Below the pieces are notes generated by a model. That model had not been told where the DNA came from, did not search any database, and was given only the letters and a program-made list of their open reading frames with translations. From the NCBI GenBank assembly GCA_017521775.1, contig JAFXBO010000205.1, positions 1 through 9,632 on the forward strand: 9,632 bases of DNA. Reading direction: 5' to 3'. Within the stretch, counting starts at the first letter, position 1, and every line of letters starts with the position of its first letter. Source of the stretch: Clostridia bacterium (lineage in GTDB: Bacteria; Bacillota; Clostridia; UBA1381). Made by a program: the position numbers and the translations under genes. Below are positions 1 through 6,799 of the stretch, piece after piece.

Positions 1-1
1 A

Positions 2-433
2 GTTGCGGTTTTTCAATTTGTAATAAAGCCCAACTCAGAGGCTATAACAAATGCAGTTGAACAGATAATAGCTGATAAAGAATTCATTGAAGAATTTGAA
101 ATCGAGGATATCCCAGAGGATTTGATAGATGAAGCTCTGTCAGGGATAACTCCGGACGATGGTCAGAAAGAAGCTTCCAAACCTGTAAAACCCAGAGATG
201 AATATAAAAATACATACGACTATATCAAAGACAATGTTGACAGCGCTGATTTTGAAAAAGGCGTTGCCTATGCTGCAAGAATCGATATAGTATATGTTAT
301 GGGACTCTTAAAGGACGGGCTGACAGTCCCTGAAAAGAAAGAATTAAAAGCATACTTAAAGGAACGCTTCACAAATGAAGAAATCAAAGAAGGAATTGCA
401 TTATATAAAAAATACTCATATTTATTAAAATAA
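2..433 (+). CDS. 3' end of an unrecognised, probably membrane-anchored protein (5' truncated by window)
   Basis: The reading frame is open from the first bases of the window to a TAA at 431-433, so only the last 143 residues are visible and the true start lies upstream. The visible part begins with a hydrophobic stretch (VAVFQFVIKP), which looks like the end of a transmembrane segment. An acidic helical region follows (many Glu/Asp, roughly residues 14-47), then a short Pro/Lys linker, then a helical C-terminal domain of about 75 residues with a Tyr/Lys-rich end (KKYSYLLK). A TTG at 122 is in frame but has no convincing ribosome site and would cut the acidic region, so it is not taken as the start. 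I do not recognise the family. The gene ends 25 bases before walR on the same strand with no terminator between them, so the two are probably co-transcribed. Confidence 0.7.
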   Translation, partial: VAVFQFVIKPNSEAITNAVEQIIADKEFIEEFEIEDIPEDLIDEALSGITPDDGQKEASKPVKPRDEYKNTYDYIKDNVDSADFEKGVAYAARIDIVYVMGLLKDGLTVPEKKELKAYLKERFTNEEIKEGIALYKKYSYLLK

Positions 434-458
434 ACAAAGGCTGAAAGGAAAGATAAAA

Positions 459-1160
459 ATGGATACAAGAACAGTGCTCGTTATTGACGATGAACAACCA
501 ATAGTGGAAATACTTAAATTTAATCTTTCAAAGGAAGGATATAATGTGTTAGAAGCATTTGACGGAGCAACAGGCTTGGAGCTTGCGCTTTCCCAAAATC
601 CTGACCTTATATTGCTTGATGTTATGCTTCCTAAGATGGATGGATTTGAGGTTTGCAGAAAAATCCGTGAAAAGTCATCAGTTCCGATTATAATGCTCAC
701 CGCCAAGGAAGAAGAGGTTGACAAGGTGCTCGGCTTGGAGCTTGGTGCTGACGATTATATGACAAAGCCATTCTCTGTTCGCGAATTAACTGCAAGAGTT
801 AAGGCTAACTTAAGAAGAATGATAATAGATAAAACTTCTGATTCAAATGAAGCCGGTGCAGTTATAACATCAGGCGACCTTGTTATTAATACCGAAAGAT
901 ACGAGGTTAAGAAAAGAGATGTCGTTGTTGACATCACTTTAAGAGAGTTTGAACTGTTAAAATTCCTTGCTATGCAACCTGAAAAGATATTTACAAGAGA
1001 AAATCTTTTGGAAAAGGTTTGGGGATATGAATATTACGGCGATGTCAGAACAGTTGATGTAACTGTAAGAAGACTTCGTGAAAAAATTGAAGACGATGCA
1101 AGCATTCCAAGATATATCATTACAAAAAGAGGCGTTGGCTACTATTTCAACAGGGCGTGA
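459..1160 (+). CDS. walR: Response regulator WalR (YycF), OmpR/PhoB family
   Basis: Cytoplasmic DNA-binding response regulator that, with WalK, controls peptidoglycan hydrolase and wall homeostasis genes in Firmicutes. The receiver domain is residues 4-118: acidic pocket D10/D11, phospho-acceptor D54 in LLDVMLPKMDG, T81 and K103. The winged-helix domain is about residues 130-231, with the recognition-helix segment GDVRTVDVTVRRLREKIEDD and the wing RGVGYYF, both close to WalR of Bacillus and Staphylococcus. T102, in DDYMTKPF, corresponds to the threonine that PASTA-domain kinases phosphorylate in known WalR proteins (family knowledge). At 233 residues it has the normal family length. The ATG at 459 follows the ribosome site GAAAGGAAAG. 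walK starts 6 bases after its stop, the classic walRK arrangement. An alternative is a paralogous PhoP-type regulator, but the walK, walH and walI neighbours argue for WalR. Confidence 0.96.
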   Translation: MDTRTVLVIDDEQPIVEILKFNLSKEGYNVLEAFDGATGLELALSQNPDLILLDVMLPKMDGFEVCRKIREKSSVPIIMLTAKEEEVDKVLGLELGADDYMTKPFSVRELTARVKANLRRMIIDKTSDSNEAGAVITSGDLVINTERYEVKKRDVVVDITLREFELLKFLAMQPEKIFTRENLLEKVWGYEYYGDVRTVDVTVRRLREKIEDDASIPRYIITKRGVGYYFNRA

Positions 1161-1166
1161 TTATAA

Positions 1167-2927
1167 ATGTTTAAAAGCATACAGTATAAAATTGTATCGG
1201 TTTTCGTTCTGTTGACGCTTTCACTCATAACCATTGTCGGCTCATTTATGGTTGTAAATATTGTTAATTTTTATAACGAAGAATTTTTCGTTATGATGGA
1301 TAAGGTTTTTAATGAGAAGTTTGTTTATGACCTCAATCAGCTTGCAAAAAGCGAAGAGCCTTTAAAAAGCGTTGAGTCGGCAGTTTCTTCATACATAGGC
1401 CCTCTCGGAATTGATACCTACAGATTTTATAGTATATTAGATGCCAAAACAGGCAATGTTTTGTTAAGCTCTGACCCATCAAAAGTCTCGGGGATTAATA
1501 AAACCGATAATATTATAATGGCGATGTCTGGAAAAACAGGCAACATTATAAATAATGACAAAAATTATATGGACTATGCTGTTCCTGTCAATCTTGACGG
1601 GAACAATCGTTATATTGTCTATATTAAGGATACAAAAGAGGAGCTTAATTCTATAACGAACAATGTATTGGTAATTGTTATTGAATCACTTTTGTTAGCT
1701 ATTTTAGTGTCTGTTATAATCGGTTACTTATTGGGAAAAACTATAAGTGTACCTATTATCAATCTTACAAAAAGAGCAGAAAGGCTTGCTGCAGGCGAAT
1801 TTGATGTAATGGAAATATCCAAAGAGAATGACGAAATCGGCAGACTTTCAAATTCGTTTGGCTATATGTCGGAGGAGCTTAAAAAAACTATTATTGAGGT
1901 AAATGAAGAAAAAACTAAAATCGAAACAATTCTTCTTAATATGACCGACGGTATATTGGCTTTTGACTTATCAGGGAAACTAATTCTTTCAAACCCTGAG
2001 GCACAAAAATTTATGTCGGGTGAGGATTTTGACACCATCACCTTCGATGAATTCTTTAAAAAAATTGAAGCAAACATAACCTTGGGTGACCTTATATATA
2101 TTAAGAACGAAGCCTCTCCTGAAAGGCTTGTTAATTATAATGACAGATATTTAAAACTAAATTATGCTACAATCGAAACAGATAACAAAATAAGTGGAGT
2201 TTTAGTTGTTATGCACGACATAACAAATCAGGAAAAATTAGAGCTTTCAAGACGGGAATTCGTATCAAATGTATCTCACGAATTGAGAACTCCTTTGACA
2301 ACTGTCAAATCTTATGCAGAAACACTTATGGACGAATCCATGAATGATAAGGATTTACAATCAAGATTTTTATCAGTTATAATCAAGGAAGCAGACAGAA
2401 TGACAAGAATTGTCAAGGATTTGTTGACATTATCAAAGCTTGACGAGGCACAAAACGAGGTAATTGAGCCTGACGACATTAACCTGCAGGTACTCTTAGA
2501 CGGTGTCATTGAAAAGATGTACATCACTGCAAAAAAGAAAAACCAGGAAATTACATATAAGCCTATCAACGAAGTGCCTGTTTTCAAAAGCAATCGTGAT
2601 AAATTGGAGCAGGTTATCATAAATATTGTTTCAAACGCCATCAAATACACCTCCGACGGAGGAAAAATCGATTTGGTTTCAGGAAAACTTTATAATGATG
2701 CCTTTGTTAAAGTAATCGACAATGGAATTGGTATTCCAAAGGAAAATATTCCAAGACTATTTGAAAGATTTTATCGAATTGACAAAGCAAGAAGCCGTGA
2801 CACAGGCGGAACAGGCTTAGGACTTGCTATTTCCAAGCAGATTATTGAAAATATCGGCGGAACGATAACAATTAACTCGGAATTCGGCAAAGGTACAGAA
2901 GTGATTATCACCTTTCCTATTTTGTAA
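1167..2927 (+). CDS. walK: Sensor histidine kinase WalK (YycG)
   Basis: Membrane sensor kinase that autophosphorylates on histidine and passes the phosphate to WalR. At 586 residues it is close to the usual WalK size of about 600. Order of parts: TM1 about 9-31; extracellular PAS/Cache-like domain about 32-164; TM2 about 166-189; HAMP about 190-243 (VPIINLTKRAERLAAGEFDV); cytoplasmic PAS about 250-355 (MTDGILAFDLSGKLILSNPEA); HisKA with phospho-acceptor H371 in FVSNVSHELRTPLTTVKSYA; HATPase with N490 (N box, NIVSNAIKYT), D518-G522 (DNGIGIP), the F box FERFYRID and the G2 box GGTGLGLA at 547-554. All catalytic motifs are intact. This domain layout and the H-box wording are typical of WalK rather than PhoR, which shares the general layout. 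The Shine-Dalgarno is weak (AGGG at 1152-1155, 11 bases before the ATG, inside the end of walR), so translation probably depends on coupling to walR and may keep kinase below regulator. Confidence 0.95.
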   Translation: MFKSIQYKIVSVFVLLTLSLITIVGSFMVVNIVNFYNEEFFVMMDKVFNEKFVYDLNQLAKSEEPLKSVESAVSSYIGPLGIDTYRFYSILDAKTGNVLLSSDPSKVSGINKTDNIIMAMSGKTGNIINNDKNYMDYAVPVNLDGNNRYIVYIKDTKEELNSITNNVLVIVIESLLLAILVSVIIGYLLGKTISVPIINLTKRAERLAAGEFDVMEISKENDEIGRLSNSFGYMSEELKKTIIEVNEEKTKIETILLNMTDGILAFDLSGKLILSNPEAQKFMSGEDFDTITFDEFFKKIEANITLGDLIYIKNEASPERLVNYNDRYLKLNYATIETDNKISGVLVVMHDITNQEKLELSRREFVSNVSHELRTPLTTVKSYAETLMDESMNDKDLQSRFLSVIIKEADRMTRIVKDLLTLSKLDEAQNEVIEPDDINLQVLLDGVIEKMYITAKKKNQEITYKPINEVPVFKSNRDKLEQVIINIVSNAIKYTSDGGKIDLVSGKLYNDAFVKVIDNGIGIPKENIPRLFERFYRIDKARSRDTGGTGLGLAISKQIIENIGGTITINSEFGKGTEVIITFPIL

Positions 2928-2960
2928 TATAATGTTAGACTGTAGTAATGGCTCTGTAAC
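2923..2960 (+). promoter_or_regulatory. Candidate WalR operator: four phased TGTWAH-like half-sites
   Basis: WalR in Bacillus and relatives binds two TGTWAH hexamers separated by 5 bases. Here four such hexamers follow one another: TGTAAT at 2923-2928 (6/6, overlapping the walK stop), TGTTAG at 2933-2938 (5/6), AGTAAT at 2944-2949 (5/6) and TGTAAC at 2955-2960 (6/6). The last three have exactly 11-base periodicity, and the first is one base short of it. The tract lies just upstream of an extended -10 element and covers the place where the -35 hexamer should be, the layout used by PhoB-type activators. The half-sites are degenerate and the DNA is AT-rich, so chance matches are possible. Another OmpR/PhoB regulator such as PhoP could also recognise this spacing. 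Confidence 0.45.
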
Positions 2961-2967
2961 ATTTATA

Positions 2968-2976
2968 TGGTATAAT
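2968..2976 (+). promoter_or_regulatory. Extended -10 promoter for the secreted-protein/walH/walI segment
   Basis: A perfect -10 hexamer TATAAT (2971-2976) is preceded by TG one base upstream (2968-2969), giving an extended -10 element. At 16-18 bases upstream there is no resemblance to TTGACA (the 17-base position reads ATGGCT), so activator help is likely. Predicted transcription start is about 2983, giving a leader of roughly 60 bases. This provides an internal promoter separating the downstream genes from walRK. No terminator is visible after walK, so read-through from walRK is also expected. Confidence 0.6.
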
Positions 2977-2992
2977 GTATATACAAAAATAT

Positions 2993-3013
2993 AATTGAGG
3001 CACTGTCTCAATT
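2993..3013 (+). promoter_or_regulatory. 9-bp hairpin in the predicted 5' leader
   Basis: AATTGAGGC (2993-3001) and GTCTCAATT (3005-3013) can pair as nine consecutive base pairs, one of them G-U, around the 3-base loop ACT. It starts about 10 bases after the predicted transcription start and ends 17 bases before the ribosome site. No U-run follows, so it is not an intrinsic terminator. It could protect the 5' end from degradation or be an operator-type inverted repeat in DNA. The function is unknown. Confidence 0.4.
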
Positions 3014-3044
3014 TCCATATATAACATTTTAAGGAGGTATGCAT

Positions 3045-3503
3045 ATGTTTAAGAAATTAATAACATCCATCATTTTATGCGCAACATTGTCATCAATTGT
3101 TCCTTGCATTAGTTACGCTGATTTTGGAAATACAATTTCATTAACTGAAAAGGGCAATTCAACAAATATCATATACATAAAAAGACCTGAATCCCTTTCT
3201 GCTTCAACCTCTGACAGAACATATACAATTTCTGCAGTAGGAGAAAAAGGAACAAAAATAAAGGTATATAAGTATAATCCTTCAACAGATACTTGCACAA
3301 TTATCAAAAACGAAACCTATATCGGTGCAAGTGGACTATATAGCGTTGTGGTAGATTTGCCTGACAATTCAAATATCTTTATGGTAACTGCTGAGAATCA
3401 GAAAGGCTCACAGGCAGTCAGAATTGATATTGATAAAATTAAAAAAAGCACAATAGACAGATTAAAGAGTGTGACAGTAACAATCAGGAACTTTTTCCGT
3501 TAA
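3045..3503 (+). CDS. Small secreted Ig-like (beta-sandwich) protein of unknown function
   Basis: A 152-residue exported protein. Two in-frame ATGs exist, at 3039 and 3045. The perfect AAGGAGG (3031-3037) leaves only 1 base before the first but 7 before the second, so 3045 is chosen. Residues 1-25 form a signal peptide: basic MFKK, hydrophobic core, then SYA before Asp26 as a likely signal peptidase I site. The two cysteines in the leader (12 and 21) do not form a lipobox. The mature part is rich in Thr, Ser, Val and Tyr in alternating patterns (for example TYTISAVGEKGTKIKVYKYN and GLYSVVVDLPDNSNIFMVTA), resembling bacterial Ig-like repeats. It ends in a basic amphipathic segment (KIKKSTIDRLKSVTVTIRNF). 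I do not recognise a named family. It sits between walK and walH, behind its own promoter and a candidate WalR operator, and is followed 18 bases later by walH, which suggests a wall-surface role connected to the Wal system. That link is inference. Confidence 0.85.
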   Translation: MFKKLITSIILCATLSSIVPCISYADFGNTISLTEKGNSTNIIYIKRPESLSASTSDRTYTISAVGEKGTKIKVYKYNPSTDTCTIIKNETYIGASGLYSVVVDLPDNSNIFMVTAENQKGSQAVRIDIDKIKKSTIDRLKSVTVTIRNFFR

Positions 3504-3521
3504 TAATTTGAGAGGAAAGTT

Positions 3522-4904
3522 ATGAATAAGGAACGAATAAAAAATTTATTGCTTGTGTTCCTGATAGCCATGAATTTTATTCTGGGTAGTAGAATATTGT
3601 TTGAGAGAAAATTATGGCCATCCGGCTATAATTTTTTTTCTAATATAAGCAATTGGGAAATAACAAGCATTTATCAGAACATCAAAAGCTTTTTTGATAA
3701 TGACACAATTTATAAAAGCCGTTTTTTGTCGCCCGAAAAAATTGTGATTAACACAGGTGACCAGACAACAAGACTTTCTCTTGATCCTGCTGATGCAGAG
3801 TTTAATCCGATTTTAGAAGAGGCTTATATTGTTTTGCAAAAGGCACTTTCTGATAATACTATTCCAACAAATCAGATTTCAAGAGGTGAATTTTATTCTG
3901 CTCTTAATTCAAGCTCAGTTTATTTGGAGTACCCTGCAGAATACAGCGCAGACCTTTTTGCAAGACTAATCGGTACAAATTATGAGGCAATGACCAAAAT
4001 TTTAAACACTTTTTCCGATGTTGCCATTTCCTATTCACCGAAAACCTGCGTTTATTTTGCAGATATAGAAAATGATATATTCTATAAAATCAATGTGAAT
4101 AAAAGCAGTGAAGAGCTTGTTATGAGATTAGGCGAGTGTATTGAGTCAAGACAGGGTAATCACCCAATTATAAACTATTCGTATGACCTAAAATTTGACC
4201 AGCCATTCGGAGCACAGAAAACCACTCTTAATCCGTTAATACAGGTTTATTCAAGCGCAGAAGAATATCCAACAATAATATCTAAAAACCCTGTTTTGGA
4301 TAAAAATATTCTTGATAATATTTTAAAAATATTTGAAATGAATCCAAATACAATGAGCAGATATACTCAAGCTGGAGGAACAACTGTTTTCGTCGAAAAC
4401 AATGCAACCTTAAAAATTGATAAAAACGGTTATTTAGAATACGAAAAAACTGCCTCATCCCCGGAAGTGCTTGATGAATATTCGATGCTGACAACTGTTG
4501 CCTCAATTGCAGATGGCGTTAACAGAACAATTAAAAATGAAAATGCAATGAGCATTTCAAAAACATACTCATTGCAAGACGGAACAATTGCCCTTGATTA
4601 TATTGCAGGGGGCTTACGGGTTAATCTTAATTCAGAAAAGCTTTCTCATGCAGTTGAAGCAAAATTTGAGAACGGTCAGCTAAAAAGCTATAGACAGTTA
4701 ATAAGAAGCTATGAGACAACAGCAAACAAAACAAAGCCTTTTGAATTTTTAGAGGCTCTTGACATTGCAATCTCTGAATATTCAAAATCAATGAATGAGA
4801 TTAATATTAATAAAATGTATATCGGTTATAATGATGATGCCGAATTAGGCGAAAAAAATGCCGAGTGGATAGTTAATGTTGATAATGTTATAATAGGAGA
4901 GTGA
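3522..4904 (+). CDS. walH: WalH (YycH) family regulator of WalK
   Basis: A 460-residue protein with a short cytoplasmic N-terminus (MNKERIK), one transmembrane helix at about residues 8-27 and a large extracytoplasmic part, the layout and length of YycH. In Bacillus, YycH and YycI form a ternary membrane complex with WalK and restrain it; in Staphylococcus aureus they act as activators (family knowledge). The external part is diverse in sequence, as is normal for this family, and I see no catalytic motif. The call rests on the N-terminal motif, size, and position after walRK and directly before a YycI-like gene. The ATG at 3522 follows AGAGGAAAG (3511-3519). walI begins 6 bases after the TGA, and its ribosome site lies inside the end of this gene, so the two are translationally linked. 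Confidence 0.85.
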   Translation: MNKERIKNLLLVFLIAMNFILGSRILFERKLWPSGYNFFSNISNWEITSIYQNIKSFFDNDTIYKSRFLSPEKIVINTGDQTTRLSLDPADAEFNPILEEAYIVLQKALSDNTIPTNQISRGEFYSALNSSSVYLEYPAEYSADLFARLIGTNYEAMTKILNTFSDVAISYSPKTCVYFADIENDIFYKINVNKSSEELVMRLGECIESRQGNHPIINYSYDLKFDQPFGAQKTTLNPLIQVYSSAEEYPTIISKNPVLDKNILDNILKIFEMNPNTMSRYTQAGGTTVFVENNATLKIDKNGYLEYEKTASSPEVLDEYSMLTTVASIADGVNRTIKNENAMSISKTYSLQDGTIALDYIAGGLRVNLNSEKLSHAVEAKFENGQLKSYRQLIRSYETTANKTKPFEFLEALDIAISEYSKSMNEININKMYIGYNDDAELGEKNAEWIVNVDNVIIGE

Positions 4905-4910
4905 TAAAGG

Positions 4911-5732
4911 ATGAATTGGAGCAAGGTAAAATCAATTATGATTGCATTTTTGATACTTGTAAATCTATCACTTCTTTCCTATATTGTGTTTGAAGAAATT
5001 TCAGATAACAAACGAATTTCCAAAATGACAGACACAACAGTCTCACTTTTGGCAACACAGGATATAAAGGTTGATGAAAAGCTTGTTTTGGATAGTGCCA
5101 AAAAGAAAACTGCCAACAGTCTTTATGTTGACAATGTGATTTCAGACTATAAATCATTTTCAAATTCTATTATCGGTGGCGAGATTACATCGGTTAACGC
5201 CGATAAATATAAGTCCGAAAATGGTGAAGTTACCTTTAAAGGCGACTATTTTAGCGCAGTTTCATCAGAGGGTAATTTCCTATATAGAGAGAAAATCACC
5301 AAATCGAATGCTTTAAGAATTAGCGAAAAATATCTTGACGAGCTTGGCTTTGATACTAAAAATTCAGAAAAAAATATAACAGAGGAAAATAATATTATCA
5401 AGGTTTCCTTTAATAAAGAAATAGATAACCTCCCTGTCTTTAAAACGGGTGTAACACTCCAGATGAATGAGTCGGGAATTATATCATTTTACGGAAGCTG
5501 GTATAATATAAGCGAACAAAACTCCTCCATTGCCGAGCTGAAAAGCATATCAGGAGTTTTGGTTGAATATATGAACAAAAAATCAGGCGCATCAATAATT
5601 TCCGATATTAGACTTGGTTACCTGGTTCCAGAATTCGGAACATTTCACGAAAGTGTATTGCTGACACCTGTTTGGAAAATAACTGATGATAATAACGACA
5701 CAGTTTATATTGATGCAAGAGAAAATAACTAA
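4911..5732 (+). CDS. walI: WalI (YycI) family regulator of WalK
   Basis: A 273-residue protein, close to the roughly 280 residues of Bacillus YycI. It begins MNWSKVKSIMIAFLILVNLSL, the characteristic YycI start: a basic cytoplasmic tip followed by a single transmembrane helix at about residues 7-28. The rest is predicted to be outside the membrane and contains a YycI-like tail (LVPEFGTFHESVLLTPVWKITDDNNDTVYIDA). YycI partners YycH and contacts the WalK transmembrane region to set its activity (family knowledge). The ribosome site AGGAGA (4895-4900) lies within the last codons of walH. The stop at 5730-5732 is only 17 bases before the MreB-like gene, with GAGGAAG between, so the operon continues. 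Confidence 0.88.
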   Translation: MNWSKVKSIMIAFLILVNLSLLSYIVFEEISDNKRISKMTDTTVSLLATQDIKVDEKLVLDSAKKKTANSLYVDNVISDYKSFSNSIIGGEITSVNADKYKSENGEVTFKGDYFSAVSSEGNFLYREKITKSNALRISEKYLDELGFDTKNSEKNITEENNIIKVSFNKEIDNLPVFKTGVTLQMNESGIISFYGSWYNISEQNSSIAELKSISGVLVEYMNKKSGASIISDIRLGYLVPEFGTFHESVLLTPVWKITDDNNDTVYIDARENN

Positions 5733-5749
5733 CGAGGAAGTGCAAAAAT

Positions 5750-6799
5750 ATGCGTACAAATTTTAAAAGCTTACTAAATTCCACTCTTTCAGAGGATATG
5801 GGAATTGATTTTGGCTCACACAACACTTTGATTTACATAAAAGATAAAGGTGTAGTTCTTGATGAGCCATCATATATTGCGCTTGACACAAGGACAAACG
5901 AGCTTATTGCAATCGGAAAAGAAGCATATGAAATGATAGGCAAAAACCCAAAATTTACAAAAGTACTTTGTCCGATTGAAAACGGAGTTGTTTCCGATAT
6001 TGATTTGGCAACAAGAATGCTACGAACTTTTTTTTCAAAGATATATAAAAAAACTGTCTTAAAACCAAGGATTATGCTTTCTGTTCCGTCTGACTTAACA
6101 GATGTTGAGCGTCACTCAATTACTGAAGTTTTGAGATTGTCAGGTGCAAGGGAAGTGTATTTTATCAACTCTCCAATCGCTGCTGCAATTGGTGCAGGTT
6201 GCGATATATCACTCTCCCGAGGTATGCTAATAGCAAATATCGGTGCAGGCCGCTCAGATGTTTCATCAATATCTTTAGGACGTTCTGTAGTCGGTAAATC
6301 AATTAAAACTGCAGGTAACACTTTTACTGAGGCCATAATAAAGTATGTCAAAAATACTCATAACATAAATATCGGCTACCAGACAGCTGAAAATGTGAAA
6401 AAGACAATCGGATGTGCATTCCCTATGGAGAAAATTACATCTATGAACATTTCAGGGTGTGATGCAGCAAATGGTCTTCCACGATTTATAAGCATCAATT
6501 CCGAAGAGATAAGAGAATGCTTGTCCTCTTGTCTCATACAAGTGTGTGATTTAATCAAAACAGTCATCACAGACACCCCACCTGAACTCATCTCGGATAT
6601 AACTGACGATGGAATTTTGATAACAGGCGGTGGAGCAATGCTTTATGGGCTTGATATGTATTTAAAAAATGAATTGGGACTAAAGGTGTTTGTTACAGAA
6701 AATATGCTGTCTTGCGTGATTGATGGCATCGGTATAGAACTTTCAAAGCTTGACTTATCTGATGCTCAAGGGGGAAAATTCTATTATGCAATCAATTGA
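5750..6799 (+). CDS. Divergent MreB-like actin homologue with altered active site
   Basis: A 349-residue MreB/Mbl-family protein aligning along its whole length, including the conserved blocks GIDFGSHNTLIY (18-29), AAAIGAG (144-150), NGLPR (241-245), TPPELISDI (276-284) and the adenosine loop ITGGGAMLYGLD (291-302). True MreB polymerises with ATP under the membrane and guides lateral wall synthesis. Here key catalytic positions differ: the Glu-Glu-Pro carrying the catalytic glutamate is N140-S141-P142; the phosphate-2 loop VDIGGGT reads ANIGAGR (162-168), so the conserved Asp is N163 and the Thr is R168; the GGD/AGD motif is A188-G189-N190. ATP binding may persist while hydrolysis is probably lost. 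It carries eight cysteines. The N-terminal helix MRTNFKSLLNSTL may be a membrane-binding amphipathic segment. The ribosome site is GAGGAAG (5734-5740). It follows walI where Bacillus has walJ, and overlaps the next gene by 14 bases. It is an MreB paralogue and unlikely to be the cell's main MreB. Confidence 0.88.
   Translation: MRTNFKSLLNSTLSEDMGIDFGSHNTLIYIKDKGVVLDEPSYIALDTRTNELIAIGKEAYEMIGKNPKFTKVLCPIENGVVSDIDLATRMLRTFFSKIYKKTVLKPRIMLSVPSDLTDVERHSITEVLRLSGAREVYFINSPIAAAIGAGCDISLSRGMLIANIGAGRSDVSSISLGRSVVGKSIKTAGNTFTEAIIKYVKNTHNINIGYQTAENVKKTIGCAFPMEKITSMNISGCDAANGLPRFISINSEEIRECLSSCLIQVCDLIKTVITDTPPELISDITDDGILITGGGAMLYGLDMYLKNELGLKVFVTENMLSCVIDGIGIELSKLDLSDAQGGKFYYAIN

Noticed and set aside
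396..424. Possible walR promoter (TTGCAT, 17 bases, TATTTA)
   Set aside because: The -10 match is poor (3 of 6) and the DNA is inside coding sequence of the upstream gene; AT-rich DNA gives such matches easily.
2928..2970. Terminator between walK and the secreted-protein gene
   Set aside because: No GC-rich hairpin followed by a T-run is present, so read-through is expected.
3039..3044. First ATG of the secreted-protein gene
   Set aside because: Only 1 base from AAGGAGG; ATG 3045 has ideal 7-base spacing and gives a cleaner MFKK signal-peptide start.
3100..3119. Lipoprotein signal in the secreted protein (Cys21 of the leader)
   Set aside because: The residues before the Cys (IVPC) do not fit a lipobox, while SYA before Asp26 fits signal peptidase I.
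6750..6785. In-frame upstream ATG for the TrmN6-like gene
   Set aside because: It lies deeper in the MreB-like gene with no ribosome site and adds a non-family extension; ATG 6786 has AAGGGGGA ahead of it.
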